Positions 1 through 5,780 of a DNA stretch of 5,780 nucleotides are shown here, piece after piece; position 1 is the stretch's first letter; each line of letters starts with the position of its first letter. Made by a program: the position numbers and the translations under genes. The notes beneath the pieces were generated by a model. The model was not told where the DNA came from. It made no database searches and saw only the letters and a list, made by a program, of their open reading frames with translations. Source of the DNA: Vulcanimicrobiota bacterium (lineage in GTDB: Bacteria; Vulcanimicrobiota; Vulcanimicrobiia; Vulcanimicrobiales; Vulcanimicrobiaceae); NCBI GenBank assembly GCA_019245995.1, contig JAFAQW010000210.1, forward strand, positions 1-5,780, written 5' to 3'.

Positions 1-195
1 TCGACCGGGTTCGGAACCGCCATGGCGCTGTTCGGAATTTTCGTGGCGGTGTTCGGTGCCTGGCGATACTCAGCGACGCAGCGGGGCCTGGAGCAGGGGA
101 AGATTTTAACGCTGTCGCCGCTTGCGGGCTACGGAATCTCCGTCGTCGTGGTCGCCATCGGAGCGATTGTCGCCATCGCCCTCTACTTCTTCTAG
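1..195 (+). CDS. DUF202/YidH-like small membrane protein, C-terminal part (5' end outside window)
   Basis: An open frame enters from the left edge and ends at TAG (193-195), giving 64 visible residues. They form two hydrophobic helices, about residues 5-21 and 41-63, separated by a polar loop carrying WRYSATQRGLEQGK. The C-terminus is YFF, directly after the second helix. This layout, with an Arg/Tyr-containing loop after the penultimate helix and a short Gly/Pro-bounded linker before the last, matches the C-terminal half of the DUF202 (YidH) inner-membrane family, whose members are usually about 100-130 residues. I expect a missing N-terminal part with the family's first helix. The molecular function of the family is unknown. 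Third codon positions are mostly G or C, as in real genes here. Its last 90 bases are antisense to the end of nadC. The coding call is fairly firm. The family name rests on pattern recall and is less certain. Confidence 0.72.
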   Translation, partial: STGFGTAMALFGIFVAVFGAWRYSATQRGLEQGKILTLSPLAGYGISVVVVAIGAIVAIALYFF

Positions 196-1065
196 GATCT
201 CCAAGCTGAAGTCCAGCGAGCGGGCAGCATGCGTGATCGCGCCTACGCTGATCAAGTCTACCCCTGTTTCTGCAATCTCTCGCACGTTGTCGACCGTCAT
301 GCCGCCACTGGCCTCGGTGACGATTCGGCCGCCGATCATGCCCACCGCCTCGCGGAGCTGCGCGGGCGTCATGTTGTCGAGCAGCACCGCGTCGATCGGC
401 TCCAGCAGCGCTTCGCGCAACTGCGCCAACGTGTCCACCTCGAGTTCGATCTTCACCATGTGACCCGCGCGGTCTCGCGCCGCGGCGACCGCCGCGTGGA
501 TTGACGGTGCGAGCGCCAGGTGATTGTCCTTGATCAGCACCGCATCGTCCAGGCCGAAGCGATGATCGACGCCGCCGCCGCAGCGCACGGCATACCGTTC
601 CAACGCGCGCAACCCCGGCGTGGTCTTGCGCGTGCCGGCGATGCGCGCGCGCGTTCCGCCGATCCGATCGACGAGCGCGCGAGTCGCGGTAGCGATGCCG
701 GAGAGCCGTCCCAGCAGGTTCAACGCCGTGCGTTCGCCCGTCAGTATGGCGCGCGCCCTGCCGCGAATTTCGGCCACGGCTTGCCGTGCCGCGACGCGTT
801 CTCCGTCGCGCGCCGCCGGCGCCGCGTCCAGGCGCTCGTCCAAAAGAGCGAATGCCAGCGTGGCCACGTCGAGCCCCGCCAGAATGCCTGTCTCCCGGGC
901 GACGATGCGCGCGACGGCGTTACGGTCCGGCGGTACGATCGCATCGGTCGTCAGGTCGCCGCCGCGGCCCAGATCTTCGAGCAGGGCCGCTCGAACGAGC
1001 GGCTCCGCGAGGAGATCAGGCGACGTCGCGGAGTCGCGTGAAGGAGCGTTTGGCGAAGGCTTCAT
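106..1065 (-). CDS. nadC: Nicotinate-nucleotide pyrophosphorylase (quinolinate phosphoribosyltransferase, carboxylating)
   Basis: NadC makes nicotinate mononucleotide, CO2 and pyrophosphate from quinolinate and PRPP, the last step of the de novo branch encoded here; it is a cytosolic enzyme, usually dimeric or hexameric. The 319-residue product shows the family motifs in order: LGRGGDLTTDAI near 32-43, GERTALNLLGRLSG near 110-123, GTRKTTPG at 144-151, HRFGLDDAVLIKDNH at 168-182, KIELEVD at 205-211, LLDNM at 228-232, EASGGM at 251-256 and VGAITHAARSLDFSLEI at 274-290. Likely active-site residues are R112, R146, K147, R169, K179, E209 and D230. Homologues normally end about where the SLEI motif ends, at residue 290. 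Here about 29 more residues follow, Asp/Gly/Glu-rich then Arg/Lys-rich, read entirely from the strand opposite the DUF202-like gene. The ATG at 1063-1065 lies inside nadB (50-base overlap) with no clear Shine-Dalgarno, and no later ATG, GTG or TTG precedes the conserved core. Translation is probably coupled to nadB. Confidence 0.97.
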   Translation of the reverse strand: MKPSPNAPSRDSATSPDLLAEPLVRAALLEDLGRGGDLTTDAIVPPDRNAVARIVARETGILAGLDVATLAFALLDERLDAAPAARDGERVAARQAVAEIRGRARAILTGERTALNLLGRLSGIATATRALVDRIGGTRARIAGTRKTTPGLRALERYAVRCGGGVDHRFGLDDAVLIKDNHLALAPSIHAAVAAARDRAGHMVKIELEVDTLAQLREALLEPIDAVLLDNMTPAQLREAVGMIGGRIVTEASGGMTVDNVREIAETGVDLISVGAITHAARSLDFSLEILEEVEGDGDNRSDGDHDDGDSVARKRRQR

Positions 1066-2551
1066 CGGCGTTCGGATAGTCGCTGCGATAATGGCTGCCG
1101 CGGCTCTCGCGCCGTTCGAGCGCGGCCTGCACGATCAGCCGCCCGACCACGAGCAAGTTGCGGAGCACGGGGCTCGTCGATTCGGGAAGCGCCTGGAGTT
1201 CGCTGATCCGCGCCAAGGCTTCGCGCAGCGCCTCTTGGTTTCGCACGAGCCCCACGTTCGCGTACATCACGTTGCGCAAGTCGCTTATGGCTTGCGTCGC
1301 GTCGCTCGCCACGGGCGGCACGCCGTCGTGCGGCCAGTCGAACGACGACGTGCCCGCAGAGCGCTTCGCGCGGTTGGCAATGTCGGTAGCGACGCGGGTG
1401 CCGTAGACCAGGGCTTCGAGCAACGAATTGCTCGCGAGCCTGTTGGCGCCGTGCACGCCGGTCGCGCTCGTCTCGCCGCAGGCCCAGAGGTTCTCGAGCG
1501 ACGTTCGGCCCCACTCGTCGACCGCGATGCCACCCATGTGATAGTGAGCGGCGGGCGTTACGGGGATGTTTTGTATCCTGGGATCGATGCCGGCGTCCGT
1601 GCAGAAGCGAAAGACCGTCGGAAAGGCCGTTGGAAAGCGGTCGCCGATCGCGCCACGCGCATCGAGCCCGACCGTACGTCCACGCTGCTGCTGCTCGAAG
1701 ATGGCGCGCGCCACGATGTCGCGGGGCGCGAGCTCTGCGTCGCGGTGCACGGCGACCATGAACCGTTCGCCCAAATCGTTCACGAGGATTGCGCCCTCGC
1801 CCCGCACCGCCTCCGTCACGAGCGGCATCGGATCTTGCCCGATCGCGAGTGCCGTCGGGTGAAACTGCACGAACTCCATGTCCGCGAGCACGGCGCCCGC
1901 GCGCGCGGCCATGGCGATTCCGTCCCCCGTGGCACCCACGGGATTGGTGGTGTAGCGGAAGAGCCGTCCGATCCCGCCGGTCGCGAGAACGACGGAGCGC
2001 GCGTGAAACGCGATAGGTCGCCCCGTCTCGTTGAGGTGGCCCAGCGCGCCGGTGACGCGGCCGTCGCGCAGGAGCAGATCGTCCGCGACGATGTTTTGCT
2101 CGATCTCGATCGTCGGCTGCGCGGCTACCGCTTCAATGAGCGTCTGGAGGATCTCGTGACCCGTTGCGTCACCGCCGGCCTTGACGATGCGGCGCCGCTG
2201 ATGCGCGGCTTCACGCCCGAGCGCGAGCTCGCCGCCGGCCGTGCGGTCGAATGCCGCGCCCAGTTCCAGTAGCTCTTCGATACGGGCCGGGGCGTCGTGG
2301 GTCAGGATGTCGACGATCTTCGCGTCGCTGATCCCGGCGCCGGCGCGTCGCGTGTCGATGGAGTGAAGCCGCGGCGAGTCGTCTTTTCCCAACGCGGCCG
2401 CGATGCCGCCTTGCGCCCACTCCGTCGCGGCGCCTTTCCCCAAATGCGTCTTGCAGAGCACCGTTACGCGAGCCGGCTGCAATTTGAGCGCGGCGGCCAA
2501 ACCGGCAATGCCCGCGCCGACGATCAGCGCGTCGCTCGTTCGCCGGTCCAT
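1016..2551 (-). CDS. nadB: L-aspartate oxidase
   Basis: NadB is a cytosolic FAD enzyme that oxidises L-aspartate to iminoaspartate, which NadA consumes. The 511-residue product is full length for the family. It shows the dinucleotide-binding motif VGAGIAGLAAAL (11-22), TEWAQGGIAAAL (43-54), the second FAD-contact stretch VVLATGGIG (187-195), EFVQFHPTAL (226-235), TEAVRGEGA (246-254), GERFM...ELAPRDIVARAI (261-284), HYHMGGI (336-342), GETSATGVHGANRLASNSLLEALVYG (359-384) and the C-terminal ESRGSHYRSDYP (482-493). H231, E247, R277, H336 and R371 align by constant offset with the E. coli catalytic set H244, E260, R290, H351 and R386. The early TEWAQGGIA stretch and the ESRG end point to aspartate oxidase rather than succinate dehydrogenase or fumarate reductase flavoprotein. 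The start is ATG at 2549-2551, six bases after the nadA stop, with only a weak ribosome site, so it is likely co-translated with nadA. Confidence 0.98.
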   Translation of the reverse strand: MDRRTSDALIVGAGIAGLAAALKLQPARVTVLCKTHLGKGAATEWAQGGIAAALGKDDSPRLHSIDTRRAGAGISDAKIVDILTHDAPARIEELLELGAAFDRTAGGELALGREAAHQRRRIVKAGGDATGHEILQTLIEAVAAQPTIEIEQNIVADDLLLRDGRVTGALGHLNETGRPIAFHARSVVLATGGIGRLFRYTTNPVGATGDGIAMAARAGAVLADMEFVQFHPTALAIGQDPMPLVTEAVRGEGAILVNDLGERFMVAVHRDAELAPRDIVARAIFEQQQRGRTVGLDARGAIGDRFPTAFPTVFRFCTDAGIDPRIQNIPVTPAAHYHMGGIAVDEWGRTSLENLWACGETSATGVHGANRLASNSLLEALVYGTRVATDIANRAKRSAGTSSFDWPHDGVPPVASDATQAISDLRNVMYANVGLVRNQEALREALARISELQALPESTSPVLRNLLVVGRLIVQAALERRESRGSHYRSDYPNADEAFAKRSFTRLRDVA

Positions 2552-2557
2552 GCCGCT

Positions 2558-3586
2558 TTAGTCTCGCAGCGCCGCGCTGTATCCGAGCATTCGTTCGACC
2601 GCGCCGCGCGCGCGCTCGGCGACCGCTGGATCGACGGTCACTTCGTATTGCATCGTCCGGAGGCTGTCCAACACCTTCGGCAGCGTGTTGCGCTTCATGT
2701 GCGGGCATAAGTTGCAAGGCCGCACGAAGTGCACGTTGGGATGAGCACCGGCAACGTTGTCGGCCATCGAACACTCCGTGAGCATCAATACACGGGGCGC
2801 ACGTTGCTGCGCGGCCAGCGTACCCACGTAGGCGGCCATGCCGTGCGTCGAGCCGACGTAGTCCGCCTCCGCCAGCACGTCGGGCGGGCATTCCGGATGC
2901 GCGAGCACGATCAGCGAAGGATCGTCCCGGCGAAAGCGCGCGACGTCGTTACCGGAAAACCGTTCGTGGACCTCGCAGTGGCCCTTCCAGGCAATAATCT
3001 GCACGTCTGTTTTCGACGCCACGTACTTCGCGAGATATTCGTCCGGCAAGAAGATCACGCGAGGCTGTCCCAACGCCTCGACGATGTGCACGGCGTTGCC
3101 GCTGGTGACGCAGACGTCGGATTCCGCTTTGACCTCCGCCGACGTATTGACGTAACTCACCACCGGCGTCCCCGGATAACGTTCCCGAAGCAGCCGCACG
3201 TCCGCGGCGGTGATGGATTCGGCGAGCGAACAGCCCGCGCGCAGGTCCGGCACGAGCACCGTCTTTTCCGGATTCACCAGCTTCGCGGTCTCCGCCATGA
3301 AGTGAACGCCGCAGAGCACGATGACGTCGGCCTTCGTCTCTTTCGCCTTCATCGCCAAGGCGAGCGAGTCTCCCACGATATCCGCGACGGTGTAGAATAT
3401 TTCCGGCACCTGGTAGTTATGTGCCAGTATGACGGCGTTGCGTTCCTTTTTCAACGCGTTGATCGCCGCGACGTACGGCGCGTGCAGCGGCCATTCGACG
3501 CGCGGGATAACGTGTTCGACGCGCGCGAAGATGCTCGTAGTTTCCGCCGCCGCTTCTTCGGGAGCCGGTAGTTCGATGACGCTCAT
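2558..3586 (-). CDS. nadA: Quinolinate synthase, [4Fe-4S] enzyme
   Basis: NadA condenses iminoaspartate with dihydroxyacetone phosphate to form quinolinate, using an oxygen-sensitive [4Fe-4S] cluster. From ATG at 3584-3586 the product is 342 residues, normal for the family. Visible motifs are AVILAHNYQVPEI (51-63), GDSLALAMKAKE (72-83), LCGVHFMAETAKLVNP (91-106), PDLRAGCSLAESI (113-125), YVNTSAEVKAESD (145-157), WKGHCEVHERF (200-210), HPECP (230-234), GSTHGM (245-250) and CNLCPHMKRNTL (291-302). The expected cluster ligands are C92, C204 and C294. Their spacings of 112 and 90 resemble those recalled for the B. subtilis-type enzyme rather than the shorter first interval of E. coli. The frame stays open upstream to 3862, but that stretch is low-complexity, unlike any NadA, and crosses the divergent gene, so I take the downstream ATG. 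It heads the nadA-nadB-nadC operon. No strong Shine-Dalgarno is seen next to the ATG. Confidence 0.97.
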   Translation of the reverse strand: MSVIELPAPEEAAAETTSIFARVEHVIPRVEWPLHAPYVAAINALKKERNAVILAHNYQVPEIFYTVADIVGDSLALAMKAKETKADVIVLCGVHFMAETAKLVNPEKTVLVPDLRAGCSLAESITAADVRLLRERYPGTPVVSYVNTSAEVKAESDVCVTSGNAVHIVEALGQPRVIFLPDEYLAKYVASKTDVQIIAWKGHCEVHERFSGNDVARFRRDDPSLIVLAHPECPPDVLAEADYVGSTHGMAAYVGTLAAQQRAPRVLMLTECSMADNVAGAHPNVHFVRPCNLCPHMKRNTLPKVLDSLRTMQYEVTVDPAVAERARGAVERMLGYSAALRD

Positions 3587-3729
3587 TATGCCGGATGAGA
3601 TGCTTGCGGCTTGTCGTGCCGCTTCTCCCCTTTGGTTCCAACCATCGCCGCCGCCGGCGCGTTGCGTCTTCTGGGGAATAGCAAGCGAGGGCCCGGCGCT
3701 CGAGGGCGCGTTAGACGCCCCCCCGCAGT

Positions 3730-3764
3730 GGGTACCAGCGCCAGTGGAGACACTATTGGTATCC
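3730..3764 (+). promoter_or_regulatory. Stem-loop in the leader of the small peptide gene
   Basis: In RNA form GGGUACCA (3730-3737) pairs with UGGUAUCC (3757-3764), eight pairs including one G-U. Inside this, AGUG (3743-3746) pairs with CACU (3751-3754) and closes a GAGA tetraloop of the GNRA type. Between the two stems is an asymmetric internal loop of five and two bases. The element ends immediately before the ribosome binding site. There is no U-run, so it is not an intrinsic terminator. A role in mRNA stability or translation is possible but is inference, and transcription from the other strand would give a similar stem in the nadA leader. Confidence 0.45.
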
Positions 3765-3775
3765 GAGAGAGGAAG
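3765..3775 (+). promoter_or_regulatory. Ribosome binding site that fixes the start of the small peptide gene
   Basis: The purine run GAGAGAGGAAG lies six bases upstream of the ATG at 3782-3784. The GAGG core is about nine bases away. It is the clearest Shine-Dalgarno in the window and favours this ATG over earlier in-frame starts. Confidence 0.7.
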
Positions 3776-3781
3776 CATTTC

Positions 3782-3928
3782 ATGAATCGTTGGTTTTTTG
3801 GTCTTATGTTGGCGGGCGCGATGATCGCGGGCGCCACGTCGCTCGCGGCCACGGCGGCCCAACCGGTTCCGACGACGTCGCCGATGGCGTCGGCCTCGCC
3901 GACGCCGATGACGACGATGCGGCCCTAA
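3782..3928 (+). CDS. Small exported Pro/Thr/Ser-rich peptide, function unknown
   Basis: The product is 48 residues. It begins MNRWFFGLMLAGAMIAGATS, a short basic N-region followed by a hydrophobic core of about 16 residues, then a small-residue stretch with a possible signal peptidase I site near LAATA-AQP (after residue 25). The predicted mature part is only about 23 residues of Pro, Thr, Ser, Ala and Met (TTSPMASASPTPMTTMRP), with no Cys and no lipobox. The frame is open upstream to an ATG at 3611, but the strong ribosome site and the signal peptide support the ATG at 3782. The TAA stop is at 3926-3928, with about 43 bases to the likely start region of the OPT transporter, so the two are probably co-transcribed. 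I know no family for it. It could be a secreted low-complexity peptide, a leader peptide for the transporter gene, or a degraded longer exported protein. Confidence 0.62.
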   Translation: MNRWFFGLMLAGAMIAGATSLAATAAQPVPTTSPMASASPTPMTTMRP

Positions 3929-3947
3929 CAGGCCTTAAACAGCCAGT

Positions 3948-3998
3948 GGGTATGCCGTCCGAGCGATTAAACTGACGCTTCGCGAAGGCGGCATACCC
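3948..3998. repeat. Perfect 10-bp inverted repeat across the OPT transporter start region
   Basis: GGGTATGCCG at 3948-3957 is the exact reverse complement of CGGCATACCC at 3989-3998. One more Watson-Crick pair is possible past a G-T wobble (3959 with 3987), leaving a loop of about 27 bases that holds the smaller palindrome CTTCGCGAAG (3978-3987, partly in the stem). As RNA this is a strong hairpin that would bury the ATG at 3952 and cover the first codons of the transporter. No U-tract follows, so it is not a typical terminator. It could be a translational control hairpin or a protein-binding dyad. Confidence 0.6.
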
Positions 3999-5780
3999 CG
4001 AACCGAGCTGACCTGGCGCGGGGTCATTCTGGGCTGCGCCATCACGCTGATCTTCACGGCCGCGAACATCTATCTCGGCCTGAAGGTCGGCCTGACGTTT
4101 GCATCGACCATTCCCGCGGCCGTTATCTCGATGGCGGTGTTGCGCGCGCTCAAAAACGCGACGATCTACGAAAATAACATCGTGCAGACGCTCGCCTCGT
4201 CGGCGGGCACACTTTCCGCGGTCATCTTCGTATTGCCGGGCTTAGTGATGATCGGATGGTGGCAGGGCTTTCCCTTCGCGCAGTCTTTTGCGATCTGCGC
4301 GATCGGCGGCGTGCTCGGCGTGATGTACAGCGTGCCGTTGCGGCGCGCCTTAGTGGCGCAGTCCAGCCTTCCGTATCCGGAGGGCGTTGCGGCGGCCGAG
4401 GTCCTCAAGGTCGGAACGCGCGCCGGTTCGGACGACGAGCGCAATCGCGCGGGGCTCGTTGCGTTGGCGAGCGGCGCGCTCGTCTCGGCGGCCTTTGCGG
4501 CGGTTGTCGCGACGCGCATCTTCGCGGCTTCGCTCGCGGGATATTTTCGGGCCGGCGCCGCGACCACTGGAATCGGTTTCTCGCTATCGCTCGCACTGGT
4601 TGGCGCGGGACAGCTGATCGGGCTCACGGTTGGTCTTGCGATCCTCACGGGACTCGTCATCGCGTGGGCCATCGCGACGCCCGTATTGACCGCGTTGCAC
4701 CCGGCCGCCGGCGCACCCGCGGACGTCGCCAACGCCGTGTGGTCGCATCAAGTGCGGTTTATCGGCGCGGGCGCGATCGGCGTGGCGGCGATCTGGTCGC
4801 TCGGACGGCTCGTGCGGCCCGTCGTTGCCGGCGTGTCGTCGGCGCTGGGGGCATCGCGCCTTCGCGCGCAGGGCGACGCGGCGTTGCCGCGCACGGAACG
4901 CGATCTGCCGATCCACGTCGTCGGTCTGATCTCGCTGGCATGCCTGGTCCCGTTGGCGGCGCTGCTCGCGGCGTTTCTCGCCGGGGGCGCGCTGCGACCC
5001 CTCGCCGCGGAACTGACGATCGCCGCGGTGATCTACGTCGTGATCGCCGGCTTTTTCGTGGCGGCGGCGTGCGGCTACATGGCCGGCCTCATCGGGTCGT
5101 CCAACAGTCCTGTGTCGGGGCTCGCGATCTTGGCCGTCATCGGCGCATCGCTGATGGTCCTCGCGCTCGCGCACGGGATCGCCGCGAGCGCGCCGCTCGA
5201 ATTGATCGCCTACGCGCTCTTCGTGACGGCGGTGCTCCTCTGCGTGGCGACGATTTCGAACGACAACTTGCAAGATCTGAAAACGGGACAGCTGGTCGAT
5301 GCGACGCCGTGGCGACAGCAAGTCGCGCTGATCGTTGGCGTGGTGATGGGAGCCCTCGTGATTCCGCCGATCTTGGATCTGCTCAATCGGGCCTACGGTT
5401 TCGCGGGCGCGCCCAACCTTCACGCCGGTTCCCAACCGCTGCCGGCACCGCAAGCGACGCTGATCTCCGCGCTCGCGAAGGGCGTAATCAGCGGTCAGAT
5501 CGACTGGCACCTGATCGGGATCGGTGCGCTCGTCGGCGCGGCGATCGTCGCGACCGACGAGCTCCTGCGCCTGCGGCGCCTCGCACTGCCGCCGCTCGCG
5601 GTCGGTCTCGGAATTTACCTGCCCGCCTCTACCACCGCTCCGGTCGTCGTGGGCGCGATCCTCGGCTGGGCCTACAATCGCTGGGCCGGGCGCTTGGCGG
5701 ATGCGGAACGCGCAAAACAGCTCGGCGTTCTGGTTGCGTCCGGCTTGATCGTCGGTGAGAGCCTTTTTGGCGTGTTGTTG
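3972..5780 (+). CDS. OPT-family oligopeptide/metal-chelate transporter (3' end outside window; start uncertain)
   Basis: About 600 codons without a stop encode a very hydrophobic, multi-helix inner-membrane protein, expected to be a secondary transporter of peptides or metal chelates; the substrate cannot be read from sequence. OPT signatures appear in order: ELTWRGVILG (4005 on), ANIYLGLKVGLTFAS then IPAAVISM (ending 4133), ENNIVQTLASSAG, PYPEGVAAAEVL (4371-4406), GLIGSSNSPVSGLA (about 5085-5126) and NDNLQDLKTGQLVDATPWRQQ in two parts across 5259-5321. Bacterial homologues are roughly 600-680 residues, so only a short C-terminal piece is missing. The frame opens after a TAA at 3936-3938, and its first ATG, GTG or TTG is the ATG at 4131, well inside the first conserved segment. 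I give CTG 3972 as a provisional start. Alternatives are ATT 3966, ATA 3993 behind GAAGG, or ATG 3952, which is one base out of frame and reaches TGA at 3973-3975. Identity is firm; the start is not. Confidence 0.93.
   Translation, partial: MTLREGGIPRTELTWRGVILGCAITLIFTAANIYLGLKVGLTFASTIPAAVISMAVLRALKNATIYENNIVQTLASSAGTLSAVIFVLPGLVMIGWWQGFPFAQSFAICAIGGVLGVMYSVPLRRALVAQSSLPYPEGVAAAEVLKVGTRAGSDDERNRAGLVALASGALVSAAFAAVVATRIFAASLAGYFRAGAATTGIGFSLSLALVGAGQLIGLTVGLAILTGLVIAWAIATPVLTALHPAAGAPADVANAVWSHQVRFIGAGAIGVAAIWSLGRLVRPVVAGVSSALGASRLRAQGDAALPRTERDLPIHVVGLISLACLVPLAALLAAFLAGGALRPLAAELTIAAVIYVVIAGFFVAAACGYMAGLIGSSNSPVSGLAILAVIGASLMVLALAHGIAASAPLELIAYALFVTAVLLCVATISNDNLQDLKTGQLVDATPWRQQVALIVGVVMGALVIPPILDLLNRAYGFAGAPNLHAGSQPLPAPQATLISALAKGVISGQIDWHLIGIGALVGAAIVATDELLRLRRLALPPLAVGLGIYLPASTTAPVVVGAILGWAYNRWAGRLADAERAKQLGVLVASGLIVGESLFGVLL

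Larger units (their letters stand above)
3587..3781. other. Divergent intergenic region between nadA and the small secreted peptide gene
   Basis: This 195-base gap must hold the promoters of both outward-facing units. I see no pair of -35 and -10 hexamers good enough to annotate on either strand. TTAGAC at 3711-3716 followed 16 bases later by TACCAG is the nearest on the plus strand, and it is poor. It does contain dyads: TGGTT-CC-AACCA at 3633-3644, GCGGC/GCCGC at 3606-3622, GGGCG/CGCCC with a 7-base loop at 3704-3720, and the larger hairpin at 3730-3764. I do not recognise a known riboswitch or an NrtR- or NiaR-type operator. Confidence 0.6.

Noticed and set aside
1..105. Possible 5S rRNA fragment on the minus strand, suggested by a GGTTCCGAACCCGG-like stretch
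   Set aside because: The rest of the 5S pattern does not follow, and the plus strand reads as a clean two-helix membrane protein ending in TAG.
620..2272. Long 550-codon plus-strand open frame across nadB and nadC
   Set aside because: It is antisense to two unmistakable enzymes. The translation is Arg/Ala/His-rich with no recognisable motif, as expected from mirror frames in GC-rich DNA.
3606..3622. GCGGC/GCCGC hairpin as a terminator or attenuator before nadA
   Set aside because: It has only five pairs and no following U-tract on either strand, and short GC dyads are common at this base composition.
3587..3862. N-terminal extension of nadA by 92 codons
   Set aside because: The sequence is low-complexity, absent from known NadA proteins, and crosses the divergent peptide gene and its ribosome site. 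The ATG at 3586 gives a normal family length.
3966..3975. Programmed -1 frameshift at ATTAAAC before TGA
   Set aside because: The heptamer does not fit the X XXY YYZ rule, since the P-site tRNA would mispair at two positions. A missing base or an unusual start codon explains the frame break at least as well.
4166..4732. 188-codon minus-strand frame rich in Ala/Ser/Thr/Pro
   Set aside because: It is antisense to conserved OPT segments. The composition follows from reversing hydrophobic codons, and no signal or domain is evident.
4584..5510. 308-codon minus-strand frame
   Set aside because: It is rich in Arg, Asp and His with no domain, opposite the transporter gene, and is typical of an antisense mirror frame.
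4256..5758. 500-codon plus-strand frame inside the transporter region
   Set aside because: It is an Arg/Gly-rich shadow of the OPT frame. The OPT frame carries all the conserved motifs and hydrophobic helices.

Overview
This is a GC-rich bacterial window holding ordinary housekeeping genes. It contains a complete nadA-nadB-nadC operon on the minus strand, for de novo NAD synthesis from aspartate. The operon is flanked by the tail of a small membrane protein (plus strand, left edge) and by a small secreted peptide followed by an OPT-family transporter (plus strand, right half, running off the window). Codon choice is strongly G/C at third positions in every gene, so nothing looks recently acquired. 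The phylum cannot be fixed from sequence alone. The high GC, compact overlapping genes and B. subtilis-like cysteine spacing in NadA would suit an uncultured terrestrial lineage, but that is only a guess.

Layout. 1-195: 3' end of a DUF202/YidH-like membrane protein gene, open at the window edge. 3586 down to 106: nadA, nadB and nadC in that order. nadA and nadB are 6 bases apart, nadB and nadC overlap by 50 bases, and nadC overlaps the convergent DUF202-like gene by 90 bases. 3587-3781: the only sizeable intergenic gap, between divergent transcription units, with hairpins but no promoter I can defend. 3782-3928: a 48-residue exported Pro/Thr/Ser-rich peptide with a good ribosome binding site. 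3929-3971: a short spacer with the left arm of a strong inverted repeat whose right arm lies in the start region of the next gene. About 3972-5780: an OPT transporter lacking its C-terminus.

How the genes work together. NadB oxidises aspartate to iminoaspartate. NadA condenses this with dihydroxyacetone phosphate to give quinolinate. NadC converts quinolinate plus PRPP to nicotinate mononucleotide. The right-hand unit has no evident metabolic link to NAD synthesis.

The points worth a second look are gene-boundary oddities. The extra NadC C-terminal tail lies exactly antisense to the last codons of the convergent gene. The OPT transporter has no ATG, GTG or TTG start in its own frame before its first membrane segment. 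A 10-bp perfect inverted repeat brackets that start region. No CRISPR array, mobile element, tRNA, rRNA or defence system was seen.
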